DNA from: Strongylocentrotus purpuratus
Lineage: Eukaryota > Echinodermata > Echinoidea > Camarodonta > Strongylocentrotidae
Length of the DNA: 64,000 nt
Reading direction: 5' to 3'
Assembly: GCF_000002235.5 (NCBI RefSeq)
Contig: NW_022145544.1
Location: forward strand, 1,094,501 to 1,158,500
The translations under genes and the position numbers were made by a program. The notes under the pieces are model-generated. The model saw only the letters and a program-made list of their open reading frames with translations, did not search any database and was not told where the DNA came from. Positions 1 to 12,400 of the stretch are shown here, piece by piece. Position 1 is the first letter of the stretch. Every line of letters starts with the position of its first letter.

Positions 1-2620
1 GTTCGGACTATTACTCCGTCTCGTTGAATCCTCTTTTATTGTCTATATACATCATGAAACGCCACGCTCAATTAAACTTGTTATAATTGAGAAGGAAAAC
101 AAAAATTAATGTGCTTAGAAGGCTGAAAGCGTGTCTACCCTATAGATGTCATAAACAGATACATGAAGTAGCGACCACTGACCATCGTACGACTTTATTG
201 CTTATTGTTTTATTAATGACACAGTGCAGACGACGCTGTCGCCTACAGTTGCAGATAATAAACAAATTGGCGCCAAATATAAATTTAAATTACAGCGAAG
301 ATCATTTTTGTTGATGACCATTCATACGTCATCGTTATGCTCTGACACCTATCCATTGCTTCTGGATGGCATTTCTAAAATTCAATATCCTTGCTGTGGG
401 GAGGATTATAAGGATGTATGGATATGATATGAGAATCATTAACTTATATCCTGAATATGAGATTCATCAGCTAGAGAATCAGAATCCGGATTTGGCTTGT
501 TATGTTACTAGTAAGTTCTGAATTAATGTAATTTGACAGATTTATTCCTTCCGTTTCAACGAATGGCATTTCGATTACAAGATCAGCTTAAAATAAAAGC
601 AATTTTTTAAAAGTTTTGGCACTTTGTTCTGCCATAGAATTCGAGTTTATCTTCAATCGCAGTTCTGTTTGTATCATATTTTTCGATAGATTTTTTTTCT
701 TCTCTTATTTGAAATTAAAGAGAAGGTTGAGTTCTGGGAAGAGGTGAAAAATAATTTGTGAGCATTACTCATTCTTATTATGCAAGTGTGGAAGAACATC
801 AGTTAAGACATGTTCCCCGAAAAGCATGGCTCTTCAAATGCCTTCATATTCTAAATATGCATGTAACATCGTAAAAATCGGGGGGCCGGCTTTTTACGCC
901 ACGTGTTCGTGTAGTCCCATATACATCTTTCTGTGCAAGTGTTTTTAACTTTACCAAGACTTGGCCAAATTTCTTATCATTTTGATGATTCCAGGACCTT
1001 GCAATGTACACAAATTCTTATATGCTAGATGATCAACCTTTTCTGGTCGGTTCCACACCGTTTCTTTCATAATGCAATCGCATGACCAGAACTCAACTTC
1101 ATCTTTAAATTCACATACATCTGGACACTCATCTCACTTTAGAAGAGTCTCAATAAAGATACTTGTGTCTTTTAAATAGGACTTTAATTAAGAATTGTGA
1201 CATAAATCATGTCTTGATCAGAATAAAAAAAAAAACGAATTAAAATTCCGTCAAACAATAAACACACATCGCAGTGAGATGTTAAAGTAGTATATTGATG
1301 AATGGCCATTTTTTAAACAAAAAAATGCTAAATTGTGAGCTAAGTATTTGATGATAATAATTATCTTCTAATCAGTAGCTTCAGACTGAAAAGAGTTTTA
1401 CTATTTTATTCAATAATTTTATTCTCGATGAATTTAGGCCTACATATCCTCTTTCAAGTAACTCGCTGCAAATATTATTATTTTAATTTTTAATATTACT
1501 TCTTTATTGCTACCAAAACTTGGGGTTGGATTTCAACATCGCACAACAATGTGTAATCTTTGTATTTGAAAATTATATTTATTCGTAGAGACACATGTGC
1601 CCCGTCTTAAGAAGATTTATGATTGATCCAAGTCAAACGTAAGTCCTCCAATCAATCGCAGTTCGCAGTCTCCTATGTAAATAGCTGCGATTATCTTTAT
1701 AAAACGGGGCCCTGCAGTGAAGAAAGTTAAATTGAGATTTTAAAAATAATAATCTATTACTAACGGACACTGTGTGTTGTTAAAACATTGTGACGCACAT
1801 CGCAACATTGTTTTATTTCGAACACCTTTATAATTGCTTTTCCCATATAGAGACTCGTTTTCATCTATGTCAATCTCAGTCAACTCTATGCCACCTTTGA
1901 CCTCTCCAAAGTGCAATGTACTTCTGGTTCTGTGACCGGTTTATTTGATCGTGTTTAAAGATGGATTATTACTTGAATAAGAATAGTCTATATCCGGTTC
2001 GTGAAATATTGATTTTGTTTTGTTGTATAAAAACTTCATGTATTTTTCTGTAAAAAGAAAGCATGTTATTGTTCCCAACTATGCTGCAACATTACAAAAA
2101 AAACTTATCTGAAAGTAGATTTCCCGAACAAATTTATCGATAGTAAGTGAACATAAGATAGGAATTACATTCTATGCCATATGGTATCAATTAGTCATAG
2201 CTGTCTTCTGTTTATCGAGGAAAAAGTGGCACCGTCTCATTTTCTAAAAATTCTTACCTGAGAGGGAACTATTAATGCTTAGCACTAGGCCTATGTGAAA
2301 TTATACCTAAAGAAGACAATTTTATTCGTTCATAAAATACATTCTTGAACTCTTTACCAGGTTTTCCCTCATTATAGAGTGTTCCCATCTTTTATAATTG
2401 TATTGCAATCTGTTGCTGACTTTAGACCTAGACTGAGTTCAAACACCGGGTAAGTTAGACGCTTTTATAATAGCCAACATTGTTTGGTGCCTAAGGACAT
2501 CTTTGGTGTAATGTATGATAAATGTGTCAGCAGAATAAAAGAGTGTTATTCAAAGATAAGAAATGCAAACAATAATGTTGACAAGAGAGGTTTTAAAAAA
2601 ATTCACGAGATATGATTAGC
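1..2620. other. Gene-free AT-rich flank
   Basis: No coding sequence is supported on either strand. The short open frames at the left edge lack any domain or codon signature. Contents are a TTGGCGCCAA palindrome at 267-276 and a degenerate inverted-repeat element near 1598-1713. Confidence 0.6.
1598..1713. mobile_element. Degenerate copy of a palindromic MITE-like element
   Basis: Starts TGCCCCGTCTTA and ends AAACGGGGCCC, with the interior GATTGATCCA, AAGTCCTCCAATCAATCGCA and GCAGTCTCCTATGTA shared with the better copy at 21078-21208. It is shorter and its terminal repeats have diverged, so it is the older insertion. It has no coding capacity. Confidence 0.65.
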
Positions 2621-2628
2621 TTATGGTG

Positions 2629-2764
2629 TGTGGGGTGTGTGCGTGTGTGCGTGAGTGTATGTGCGTGTATGTGCGTCTGCGTGGGTGCCTGTGTTTGCAT
2701 AGCCTTATATATTAAAATACATATGAACAGGATCACATGTGTGCGGGTGTGTGTGCGTGTGTGA
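2629..2764. repeat. Alternating TG/CG-rich tract
   Basis: Two blocks of GTGTGTGCGTGTGTGCGTG-type sequence separated by about 50 bp. It is prone to Z-DNA. No gene. Confidence 0.85.
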
Positions 2765-2830
2765 TGAGATCATATCTAATGTACTGAAAAAACATGAGGA
2801 TAAGAAGAAAAAATTGAGATGTAAAAGTTA

Positions 2831-2892
2831 AAAGAGAGAAATAGAGATAGAGAGAGAGATAGAGAGAGAGGGGGGGGGGGGAGAGAGAGAGG
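2831..2892. repeat. GA tract with G12 run
   Basis: Interrupted (GA)n with a G homopolymer at 2870-2881 followed by more GA. Confidence 0.95.
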
Positions 2893-3574
2893 AAAAAAAT
2901 AGTGAATTTTATGTGAACATGGGTGGGGCAACGAGGCGAGATTGAAAGGTCTTGTGGGAGAGTTCAACAAACAAGTGTTTAGAGTCAAAAGCAAAAATCT
3001 GTTTTTCTCATCCTCGCCTGTTCGCGTGCTTGCATCAGTTTGGTTAAACCATCGCTTAAATTGCGATAATAGCGTGGTCTCGCCGAAGCCTTGGCTTTGG
3101 CGTAGCCAGGCGGAGTAAAGAATGGATAGGGACAGCCCCTTTTAAATACAACCCTTTGTTTACCTTGATTCGATTTGGATTCACATAAAATTTTATTGAT
3201 ATGATACTTTGTCTTAATCAGCCTCAAATCAGGAATAGTTGTGATGCCTAAAACCACTGAGATAGTTTTCTATAATCATGATGAGTGTCTTGAAAGCTAC
3301 ACCCCTCCTCAATTCTATGTGTTCCTCAATACGCCCCAGTTGCAGGCCAAGAACAGGAGACGTCCGAAGCTTGTGTCACCAGAGCGTCTTTAGACAGTTC
3401 CCCGGGGGCCACATTATCTTCGCATTATCAATGATGAGATGTTTCTTACCCGCTCAAACGATTCATGTCATTTATGAGAATCGTACTTGCAGTCGACTTA
3501 ACAGCATGCTCCATCTACTAGCTAGCCCAGGCTAAGGGGACACTCACCCTTGCCTCTCACCAACTTCATGATAG

Positions 3575-3575
<1 letters not shown>

Positions 3576-3625
<50 letters not shown>

Positions 3626-3720
3626 GGAGAGAGAGGGGGAAGAGAGAGCATGAGGGAGGAGATGGAGTAATGGAGAAGCAAAAAAATGAAGAGCGAAAGG
3701 GGCGTGCAACAGAGAGAGAT

Positions 3721-3755
<35 letters not shown>

Positions 3756-3832
3756 AAGAGGGCGAGAGAGTGAGAGAGAGAGAGAGGGGGATGGAGGAGG
3801 AGGAGGAGAGAATGAGAAGAGGGGAGACAGAT
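3576..3832. repeat. About 250-bp polypurine tract
   Basis: Almost uninterrupted A/G on the + strand, mostly (GA)n with GGAGGA variants. Arg/Glu-rich reading frames across it are artefacts. It could form triplex (H-DNA). Confidence 0.92.
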
Positions 3833-4698
3833 AGACTGACGGAACGTCGTTACAGAGGGGTCACCAAATTAATTAATACAAATTCAATTTTCGTTGTCAA
3901 ATTGCAAAATTGTAGATTTATTATCGGTACTGCATGTCAGCAAAGCTCGTTTTCTTTTGCAAAAAAATGGAAAGAAATGAGAAATGTTCCGAAAACTCTC
4001 TTCAAGATGTTTTAGATACTGGACGCCCCTGGATGAAGAGAGAGTATGGGTGAGATGGAAATGGAATGAATGAAATAATGGTAAAAACCACAAAGATGAG
4101 GCGCACAGCACGAGCCATATTATAGAAAATACGTGAAACAATCAGCACGAGGGCTTGTTGTAAAGTGTGAAATTTAGCCACTGATTTACGTATTCACACA
4201 CTGTTTTGTCATTAAAAAAAACACGAGGGGACGAGTGTATCGCATGGAGAAGCATACGTGTATAGTGTGCCAGACAATAAACAAAACAGAAATCATAATT
4301 CGATACTTCGGGTGAGAGGTATTCGTTACCGTAACTATTCATTTGAATGTATATAGCAAGTTATCTTGATTCACAAGATTAACAAGCCCTTTGTATATTT
4401 TTTCGGTGAAATTTTACGAACGGGTAATGATATATGGCTGTGTGTATTACGTTCCTTCTCCAATTATCACTTCTAGCCGCACGAATGTATATTTTTCACT
4501 CTCATGCAATAGCATGAAGACAATGCCCAGGCGAGCAAGGCGTACAGAGACGAAATCTATTCCCTAGTCGTTTGCATAATATAACCAGCATAATACATAC
4601 AAGACCTCCGGGAAACACAACCTCCCTTATTTCCAACCAGAATTCCCCTCCTTTCCTCGCTGTTTTTATGTCACATTTTCGGTTGGTTTATAGGGCTG

Positions 4699-4744
4699 TT
4701 TATGTATGCAGGGGACATTATTGTATCGCGCCTGCATACATAAA
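4699..4744. repeat. Stem-loop: perfect 14-bp inverted repeat, 18-nt loop
   Basis: TTTATGTATGCAGG (4699-4712) and CCTGCATACATAAA (4731-4744) are exact complements. The stem is too short for a typical animal miRNA precursor. Function unknown. Confidence 0.75.
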
Positions 4745-4943
4745 AAGCTTGGTCTGTGAAGCGCGATTGTTGTGCGAGCATTAGTGCCTTCGGGTATCCG
4801 CGCGGTTGTTGAACCTGAACGTGAGAAAGGGATAGAGGCGAGAGGGGAAGGGAGGGGTGAACGAAGGAGAACTGTATTGGGGAGTATTGTTGTGTGGGGG
4901 GTAGAAGGGAATAAGAGAGAAATGGGAGGATAGACGATAGAGG

Positions 4944-4985
4944 GGAGAGAGAGAGAGAGAGAGAGAGAGGAGGGGGGGGGAGAGA
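4944..4985. repeat. GA tract with G9 run
   Basis: (GA)n followed by GGA and a G homopolymer (4972-4980). Confidence 0.95.
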
Positions 4986-6816
4986 ACGAATGAAAAATAG
5001 ATAGAGGAAAGGGGTGAAGAGAAGGAAAGAGAAACTTCAATGAATAACTTCAATGAATAACTGAAGAAGGAAAAAAAGATGTATGGTCAATAAATCAAAA
5101 TAATAATGGAATTAACTAAAATTATAAAATTCATTTCAAGCATAAAACATGAAGTTCACGTTTGATAATTACGATGTAGTATAAATTAAATAATCAGGAT
5201 GCATGTTTTATTGCGGTTCAGTATAAATCATGGTGATAAAAACGTGCACAACGTATCAAATGGGTCTCGAGGATCAGTTTTAATTATGCAAAAATAAATG
5301 ATATTCTGATTTAAGGGTGAACGAAGATTGGATACAATAATTATTAATTGAATTCACGAGGGATTCATCATCGATAAAATAAATCATGGGAGGATAATGG
5401 TGATAATTTTCTTTCCTCTTTATGATTTAGTAACTTCTTTGGTTTCCAAATGGTACATCCTCCTTACCGCCCTCCAACCCCCTCCTCCTCTCCCTCTCTC
5501 TGTTTCTCTCTTTCAATTTTGTTTACACTGTATTGATATCCATTATTGAGTAGGTTATAGTCCTTTTAATGCTATTTTCCCATTCCAGTATCATTAAACA
5601 AGATATAAAACTTACCAAACGACCACTTAGTGTCTGAATATGAGGTAATGGCAGACCAACTATTTGAACATTTCCGGGGGCTTGGGCGACTTCCCCTGAG
5701 TCTCTCGAACGTCCATGCATGCGCGTTCATAATTATTGTTGATTTTTTCCATAAGCCTATATATTGCCTACACAGTTTTGTTTAGCATGTTTTCGCAATT
5801 TTGGAAAGTTCTTGTACATTTTCGAATTTCAGGATAATTTTTGTACCTTTTACCACGAATAAAGTGTCATCAAGTAAGCCACAGAATAACTTCGCCAATG
5901 CTATGCTACGAGCGGACACATCGGTTCTTTTATGCTCTACCGCCATCCACCGACAAAACGGTAAAGATCATTTATTTTGGGCCCTCTTTAATCCCCCTTC
6001 AATCAGGCCGTCTACCTTGCTCTTCGCACATTTCTACATCGAGCTCTGTCTTTGTGTTTTGGGGAAATCATTGACTAAAAGGGCAATTAGTTTATTATCA
6101 TGGTCCGTCATGCGAGTCTAAATTGATTAAATTTGGATCGGAATATACATTTTTATCAAGCACAATGTGATGAAACATGATCGCGAACATGGTACATCAA
6201 ATGCGCTTCCTTAGGGTTCGATGAAAAGTAACAGTTTTTTTAAAACCAACTCAAGTATGTCCACATAATGGGCAGGTCATAATGATCTATAATTATCTTC
6301 GGATATCCTATTTCAATGTCACAAACGAATTTATTCTCTTATGGGGAAAGGGATTCAATACCAAGTTTACTAATAAATACAATACCTGCCATTGCAAAGG
6401 GGTATGTGGTATACGATTTTTCGAGGAAATGGGCACTTTCGCGAGAGGAAGGGGGGGGGGGTAGAATGGGGAGAATGGGCATCTATAGTCGTTGACCGCT
6501 GCTCATGGTCATCATATTTTTGTAATATGAAGAAGTAAACAAGTTTACTACAATTGTTCTTGCATATGCTGTTTATGGCATCTTATTATTGTGTTTTTGC
6601 GATGCAAAATTATTAAGTTCATTTTTGTTTCTACATAACCATAATCCTACAAAAGGCAGGCCTAATTCATTGTTCTTGCTTTTGAATTGGATGAAATATT
6701 TTGGAAGATGTCAAGCATAGAGAAGCTGTGGCCGAGCAGACAGGAAGAGCAGGTTGTTTTCTGCGAAATGAGATCAAGTAATCCATATAAGTTCACCCTT
6801 TTGTCAATTTATTAAT

Positions 6817-6909
6817 GGGGGGGGGGTGTAAATTTGCCTGGTCCCTTGCTCCCCCCCCCCTCTCTCTCTCTCTCTCTCTGTCTATCTCAACTTTGTCTCT
6901 GTCTGTCTC

Positions 6910-6941
<32 letters not shown>

Positions 6942-6967
6942 CATTGATCTCTCTCTCTCTCTCTCTG
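6817..6967. repeat. G10, then C10 followed by CT/CTGT tract
   Basis: G10 at 6817-6826 and C10 at 6851-6860 are inverted relative to each other with 24 bp between. A CT tract with CTGT variants runs on to about 6967. The arrangement can form a G:C hairpin. Confidence 0.9.
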
Positions 6968-6969
6968 TC

Positions 6970-9410
6970 CTTTTCTTCCCATATCTGTTTTCCCCAAAAA
7001 TATATCTGTCTTCCTTTTTCCACAATTAACTTTCCTTCGTATTTCTTCTACTTTATCCAATCTTCCTTTCGATATTATCTCTCCCTCCCTCACGTACTTC
7101 ATCAACACTTTTCCAATCCACCAGGGGAAACTATTTTCGATATGATATCGCCATGATATCCAGAATGAACAAATCTCATGACGGAGTATGCACCGAGATT
7201 CCAAGAGCCTCATGTTACGTTAGTCTTATTTTTCTAAGCGCACAAGTCAACATTGCATTTAAAAAATAAATCATTAAACAAGACAAAATGTATACACCAT
7301 TTTCACATGATTACGGACCAAAAAGTTAGACCTCATACCATTCATTACATGAATTTTTTGTTATCATAACCGGTCACATGTTGTGGTTTCTAATGTAAGT
7401 TTCAGTGTCTACTACGTCTGGCTATGGCAGACTAACAAGAAAACGGTTGTTTATGAGGCGTGACGTCACAAGCCGGCGCCGCGTTTCGACCTAATGAATC
7501 GCGTGCTATTGTTCGCGTGGCGTCACCTATTCTTTCGCTTCCCATTTTACTAAGCCCCAACAGCGACGACGTATAATAAGGCAAAGAATGAAGAGGGAAT
7601 CCCTCTCTTTTCTATCTAGTCCATTTTTTTTTATTTTAAAGTCCCATCCTCCGAACCCTGAATGGGATATAATAGGACGGCTATAGACTAGCAATTAGTG
7701 GAACCGTTAGTGGAATATCCTTGTCTCACCCTGTCTCTGGTCTTCATTATCCGAGTGGGTGGATGAGGGGTCTATATGTCTGTTAATAGAGTGTCATGAA
7801 CTTTTGTCCAAAAAGAGATATATGTGAGTGAAATGGAAACATCCTGTCCGACAACGTGTATGACATAGAACTAATGGTATCATTAATGGTCTCATCAATT
7901 ATTCAGAGACGGGATATTATTACTTGAAACTTGTAGGCCTATTCTTATTTATTTATATAATGGAAATTGAAACATCCTGTCCGACAACGGTCGTGTACGA
8001 CATGGTACTAATGGTATAATTCATTAATGGTTTCATCAATTATTTGGTGACGAGATATTATTGCTTAAAACTATATACGTATTCGTATTTATTTATATAA
8101 TATGTTTTTAAAATGCATAACAACAATAATACGTTACTGGAGTGCCTCCACATACAACTTTGGAAAATAATATGATCTTTTGAAATACCTATTTCTTATG
8201 AGTTATATTAAATTCAAAATGTGTTACACAAATAAGAAATGGAATGGAAATGGATGGGGTGAATAATGAAATACAGTATGAATATTGAAATGCAAAATGC
8301 AGTATGAAAATACAAAAGTGTATTACCACCACTGTTCCAATAGTATTCGTATCAGTATTCGTTGTTAATTTGTTTAGATTAAATAAATATTACTTTACAA
8401 TTGGAATGTTGAAATGCGAATAGAATTGACACCCATAATGACGGTTTCCCTCCAAACACTTCAATAATGAGCAAATTTCAGACTTGTACACGTTGAATCA
8501 AATACGTGTTATTAAACTTCATTGATGTGCATCAATATTCTGTTTATAAACATATAAATCAATTTACAATGCAGTGTATATAGCAAAACAGACGAAAAAT
8601 CATATGAAGCAGAAACACTCTCTTCTCTTCTTGTAATAACATGACATATTATACATAAAGTAAATACATGTAATATAATGTACCATAGTACATCCGAAGA
8701 AGATTTAGATATATAAAATCTAATATAGCAATTTTCTAAATAAATTATTACTCATGCTATACAAAATAGGTAAATGAGGTACATTGAGTGCCAAAAATAA
8801 ATGACGTAGTGAAAGAACAGTCTTCGGAGTTCTGTAAACACCGTTTGGTGACAGAATTAGAGTAGCGGGAGTGTGTAATGAGGGTTAACACCCTCTCCTG
8901 AAAACAAGTAGATACTTAATTCTTCTTTTCAGTGTCTACTCCCCCTTTTTATAGGCCTCGTGTTCGTCTTTATTTTCACCGTGCATGCAATTTCCATACC
9001 TTAGCTGGTAGGATTCATTGAGAGATTAAGACACTATTGATATACCTTCTTCTGTTTATGTATGCCGATGCACTTGAGTGTGTTAGAGCAAATGGGGCAA
9101 GGGGCGGAGGAGAGCCGATGTAAGAAGAGAGATCCAGCTAGTCTTCACTATTCAGACAATTTTATTAATGTTACTTATTTCTCAATTTTACACGCAACAC
9201 AATGCTAGGAAATCAGCATATAGAAGGTAGAATGGGGAACATGTGTCATACGGGATTTTAATTGTTTATAAAATGAGGGGTAAATTCTTGAATTTATGCA
9301 TTTTAACCGTCATGGAATGCATTTCTCTTTAATAAAAGTATGGGTGTTTAAATGGTAGATCGGATATGAAGTTAAATGAAGGGCTTTTGGATGAAATTTA
9401 GTAAATAACA
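6970..9410. other. Gene-free AT-rich stretch
   Basis: Contains the 132-bp duplication. Near 7440-7510 is a CpG-rich patch with TGACGTCA (7461-7468, a CRE) and GGCGCC (7475-7480). Otherwise nothing recognisable. Confidence 0.55.
7834..8100. repeat. Diverged tandem duplication, about 132-bp period, two copies
   Basis: Copy 1 (7834-7960) and copy 2 (7961-8100) share AAACATCCTGTCCGACAACG, CTAATGGTAT, TTAATGG, CATCAATTATT, GATATTATT and TATTTATTTATATAA in order, with substitutions and small indels. It has no coding content. Confidence 0.8.
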
Positions 9411-9415
9411 AAAAC

Positions 9416-9459
9416 AACAAAAACAAACGAAAGGAATATTCCTTTCGTTCGTTTTTGTT
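9416..9459. repeat. 44-bp palindrome with no spacer
   Basis: Arms 9416-9437 and 9438-9459 meet at GGAATATTCC and match at 21 of 22 positions (core AACGAAAGGAATATTCC). It would extrude as a cruciform or form a long RNA hairpin. Confidence 0.85.
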
Positions 9460-12400
9460 AAGTGTGAGTAAGTGTTTGCGCCATTGTAGGATTGAGAAGA
9501 GATATTACCTTGTGTGGTAAAACCGTAATAGATCGCGTGCAAGTGGTTAATTATTATTTCATAGGCTCCACAAATGTTTTGTTCAAGTGCAGTCGTTAAA
9601 AAAATATAGATAATACGGAAATACTCTCTCTTGTAAATCAGCATTAATAACAATCTCATTATGGGCACTCTATATATAATTAAAGGTTTCCAATCGTCTG
9701 TATTTCAGAATTGAGTATTTCCCCAAACAGCAATGATATTCAAAGTATGCAAGCAAAAAAATGTTCTACCGATAAGTCACGTGGTTAGGAAACGTGCTAT
9801 TTCAAATGTTATATTATCGTTCTATTGATATTACCCATAATACACTTCATGCAGATAATTTTCAAGTAATACTTTGATATTTCAAGCCTACATGACATTT
9901 ACAGGACTTTGGTGTGTAAGACCCAAATCATTTTTATCATTAAGTGGGGTGATCAAGAAAGTTGACCCGAGTAGTAATTTTTATTTAATTTGTTTTTATT
10001 TTCACTGAAAATTGTTAAGGCTGTAAATTTCATAGAACCAAAAGAATTCTCTACCTACAAAAAAAGAAGACTGCATGTCAAATAATGCTTCGCATGCGAC
10101 TGTGACTCTTTTCATTAATGCATGTACCTACTTTAAAACATAATATTGAAGAAGACGATTGCACACGCATTAGTTCACTCTCAGCCACATTGACTTTGGC
10201 TAAGTAGTTTCGTGATTTCTTTTGCTGGTTTACACTACATAGATAATAATAACACAGAGATATCAAAATGTTTACAGAACGAGGTATAATCTGGCAGACT
10301 AGCTGCGAGTGTGCTCTCAGTTTAGTGCGCAGACGGTCAAGTGAATTAAAAAGTGCTCGATAGCGAGTTGGCGCCAATTTTCAAGAGAACCCCCCGATCG
10401 CGGGGCCGCTACACATATGCATAAATTATCAGCGCGACACAATACGGCGAGCAATGGAGGGAGCTTCATAAGGGGAGCAAAAGTCAAACTGGTGTGATAC
10501 TGCTCATATGGCCAAACGACATTGATGGATATGATTCGGCCTCGTCGCGACCCTTTTCCGATTTGAACGCTTTTAAAAACGGTTTTTATGGAAAGGCGCA
10601 TTTGAAGTGCACGTTGCTTTCTTTATACATAAATCATGAAAGACACCCATAATTCATTGGCGACACAACTCTCTCTCTCTCTCTCCTCCATTTTTAAAAA
10701 CTCAAGGAGGTACAAAATTCTTTTTAAATATTTGGGGACCAAGGTTCGAACATGAGTCGCGTCCTTTTCTCTACCAGACGTAAAATAATCAGACCTGTTT
10801 GATACGTCTGTAAAAACCATAACGCACTTGAGTTCCTGCTAAAGCAAGCTCTCTTCTATTCCTATTTCCCCCTTCGCGATCACATTACTACGTATCTTTA
10901 TTGTCTCGCACATGACTAAACACATACTCCTCCCATCTCTCCCTCTACTCGCACTATCATGCATTCTCAATCTATATAGAAGAAGGTATATCGGGGAGCT
11001 GGGGAAGATGAAGGATGCGAAATATTGTTGGATGAGCGATGGTTGGTGGGTTAATTAGTCGCATCAATTAAACCCTGTTTGGTAGTGAGTCTAATAAGAG
11101 TCAGGGACCGCTGGCGCCCATCTTGATCAACCCGACTCACACTCGGAGCAGACGACATCATGGCAAACAGCCTTTCTCGCAGACCCTTCCAAAGATTCAG
11201 ATCGAATCATGACATATAGGATCATTTTCCATTACAGAATTATATATAATTTTGTTATTAGACGAATGATTCTCAATAGGTTTTTTTCTAATCAAGTATA
11301 GCCTATACAATTACACATAAAAGGGGTTTAGCTTCCCTTGTACATACACAAATTTTTATTTCATTTACTTTGTATTTTGTAGGTGTCTTGCGCTTCTCTA
11401 AAGATGGATTGTGAACTTTATATATTAATTGTTGCCGTCTGAGCGGTTTATCTAAATTGGAAATGAGATAGAAAGTTCAATTACAGACAATGATATCTTA
11501 TTGATGAAAATGATAACCCACAATATTAATGGCTCAATTAGCAATATTGCCAGACAACGAATAAGTTATAGCGAAAGCATTAATGATGCGATGTGGACAT
11601 CGGCAGGAAAGAAAATTAATTTGAGGGACTGGTAGCAAGAACAATCTCAGGGTTCCATGCCGTAGATAGCTTTGACAATAGATCATACTCTGGCTACACT
11701 CAGCAGTGCGGAACCTAATAATGTATTGTTTGCATGGGATGTAATTGAATGACCAGACAATGCAGACAATAGTAGGATTGGATATCAAATAACAGTTTGT
11801 TGGATAGTGAAAGCACTTAATTATCGCAACTCATCTGTCAAACAACTTGGCATTGGAGATTAGCAGTGTTTGCTGATAATGAAAAACAAAATTATGGCAG
11901 GTAGCAGACGGTTTCCATACCCAAATGTATTCGAAATTTCCTTTTGATTTAAAGGATTAATGCATGACTCGTATTTGTCAAAGGATTTGCCGTACTCATG
12001 AACATTGATTATAACAAACAAAAACTCTATACCAGTATCTGTAGCACTAGCAGTTCTCAAATAATTACTTTGAACAAAATTAATGGCTTTGTTTGCTTCT
12101 GTTTTTTTCTATGGAAAGAATGTTAATGTTGTAAATGAATACGCTTCTCTTTTTGTGACCATTATTTGATTATCATGTCTACACTATGATCTGCATAAGA
12201 TCTTGAAGTAATCTGCAACGTTTTGTCCATCTTGTGTCTAAAGTCTTGAATCACCTATTATAACTGTTCCTCGATTGTGCTTATACAAAGCCTTCCGTTC
12301 CTAATTTCCTGCACGATTGGTTCGGGCACGTCTGGACAGTATAAGACTATATAGTTGTCATGTAGACAAGCTTATTAATGAACATGCAAGCAAATTAAGA

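Larger units (their letters stand above)
3840..6810. other. Gene-free stretch
   Basis: No gene recognised on either strand. Besides the stem-loop at 4699 and the GA tract near 4950 there is a G11 homopolymer at 6451-6461. Remaining open frames are short and lack domains. Confidence 0.55.

Noticed and set aside
3550-3834. Arg/Glu-rich open frame.
   Set aside because: Translation of a (GA)n polypurine tract. The same artefact recurs at every GA/CT locus in the window.
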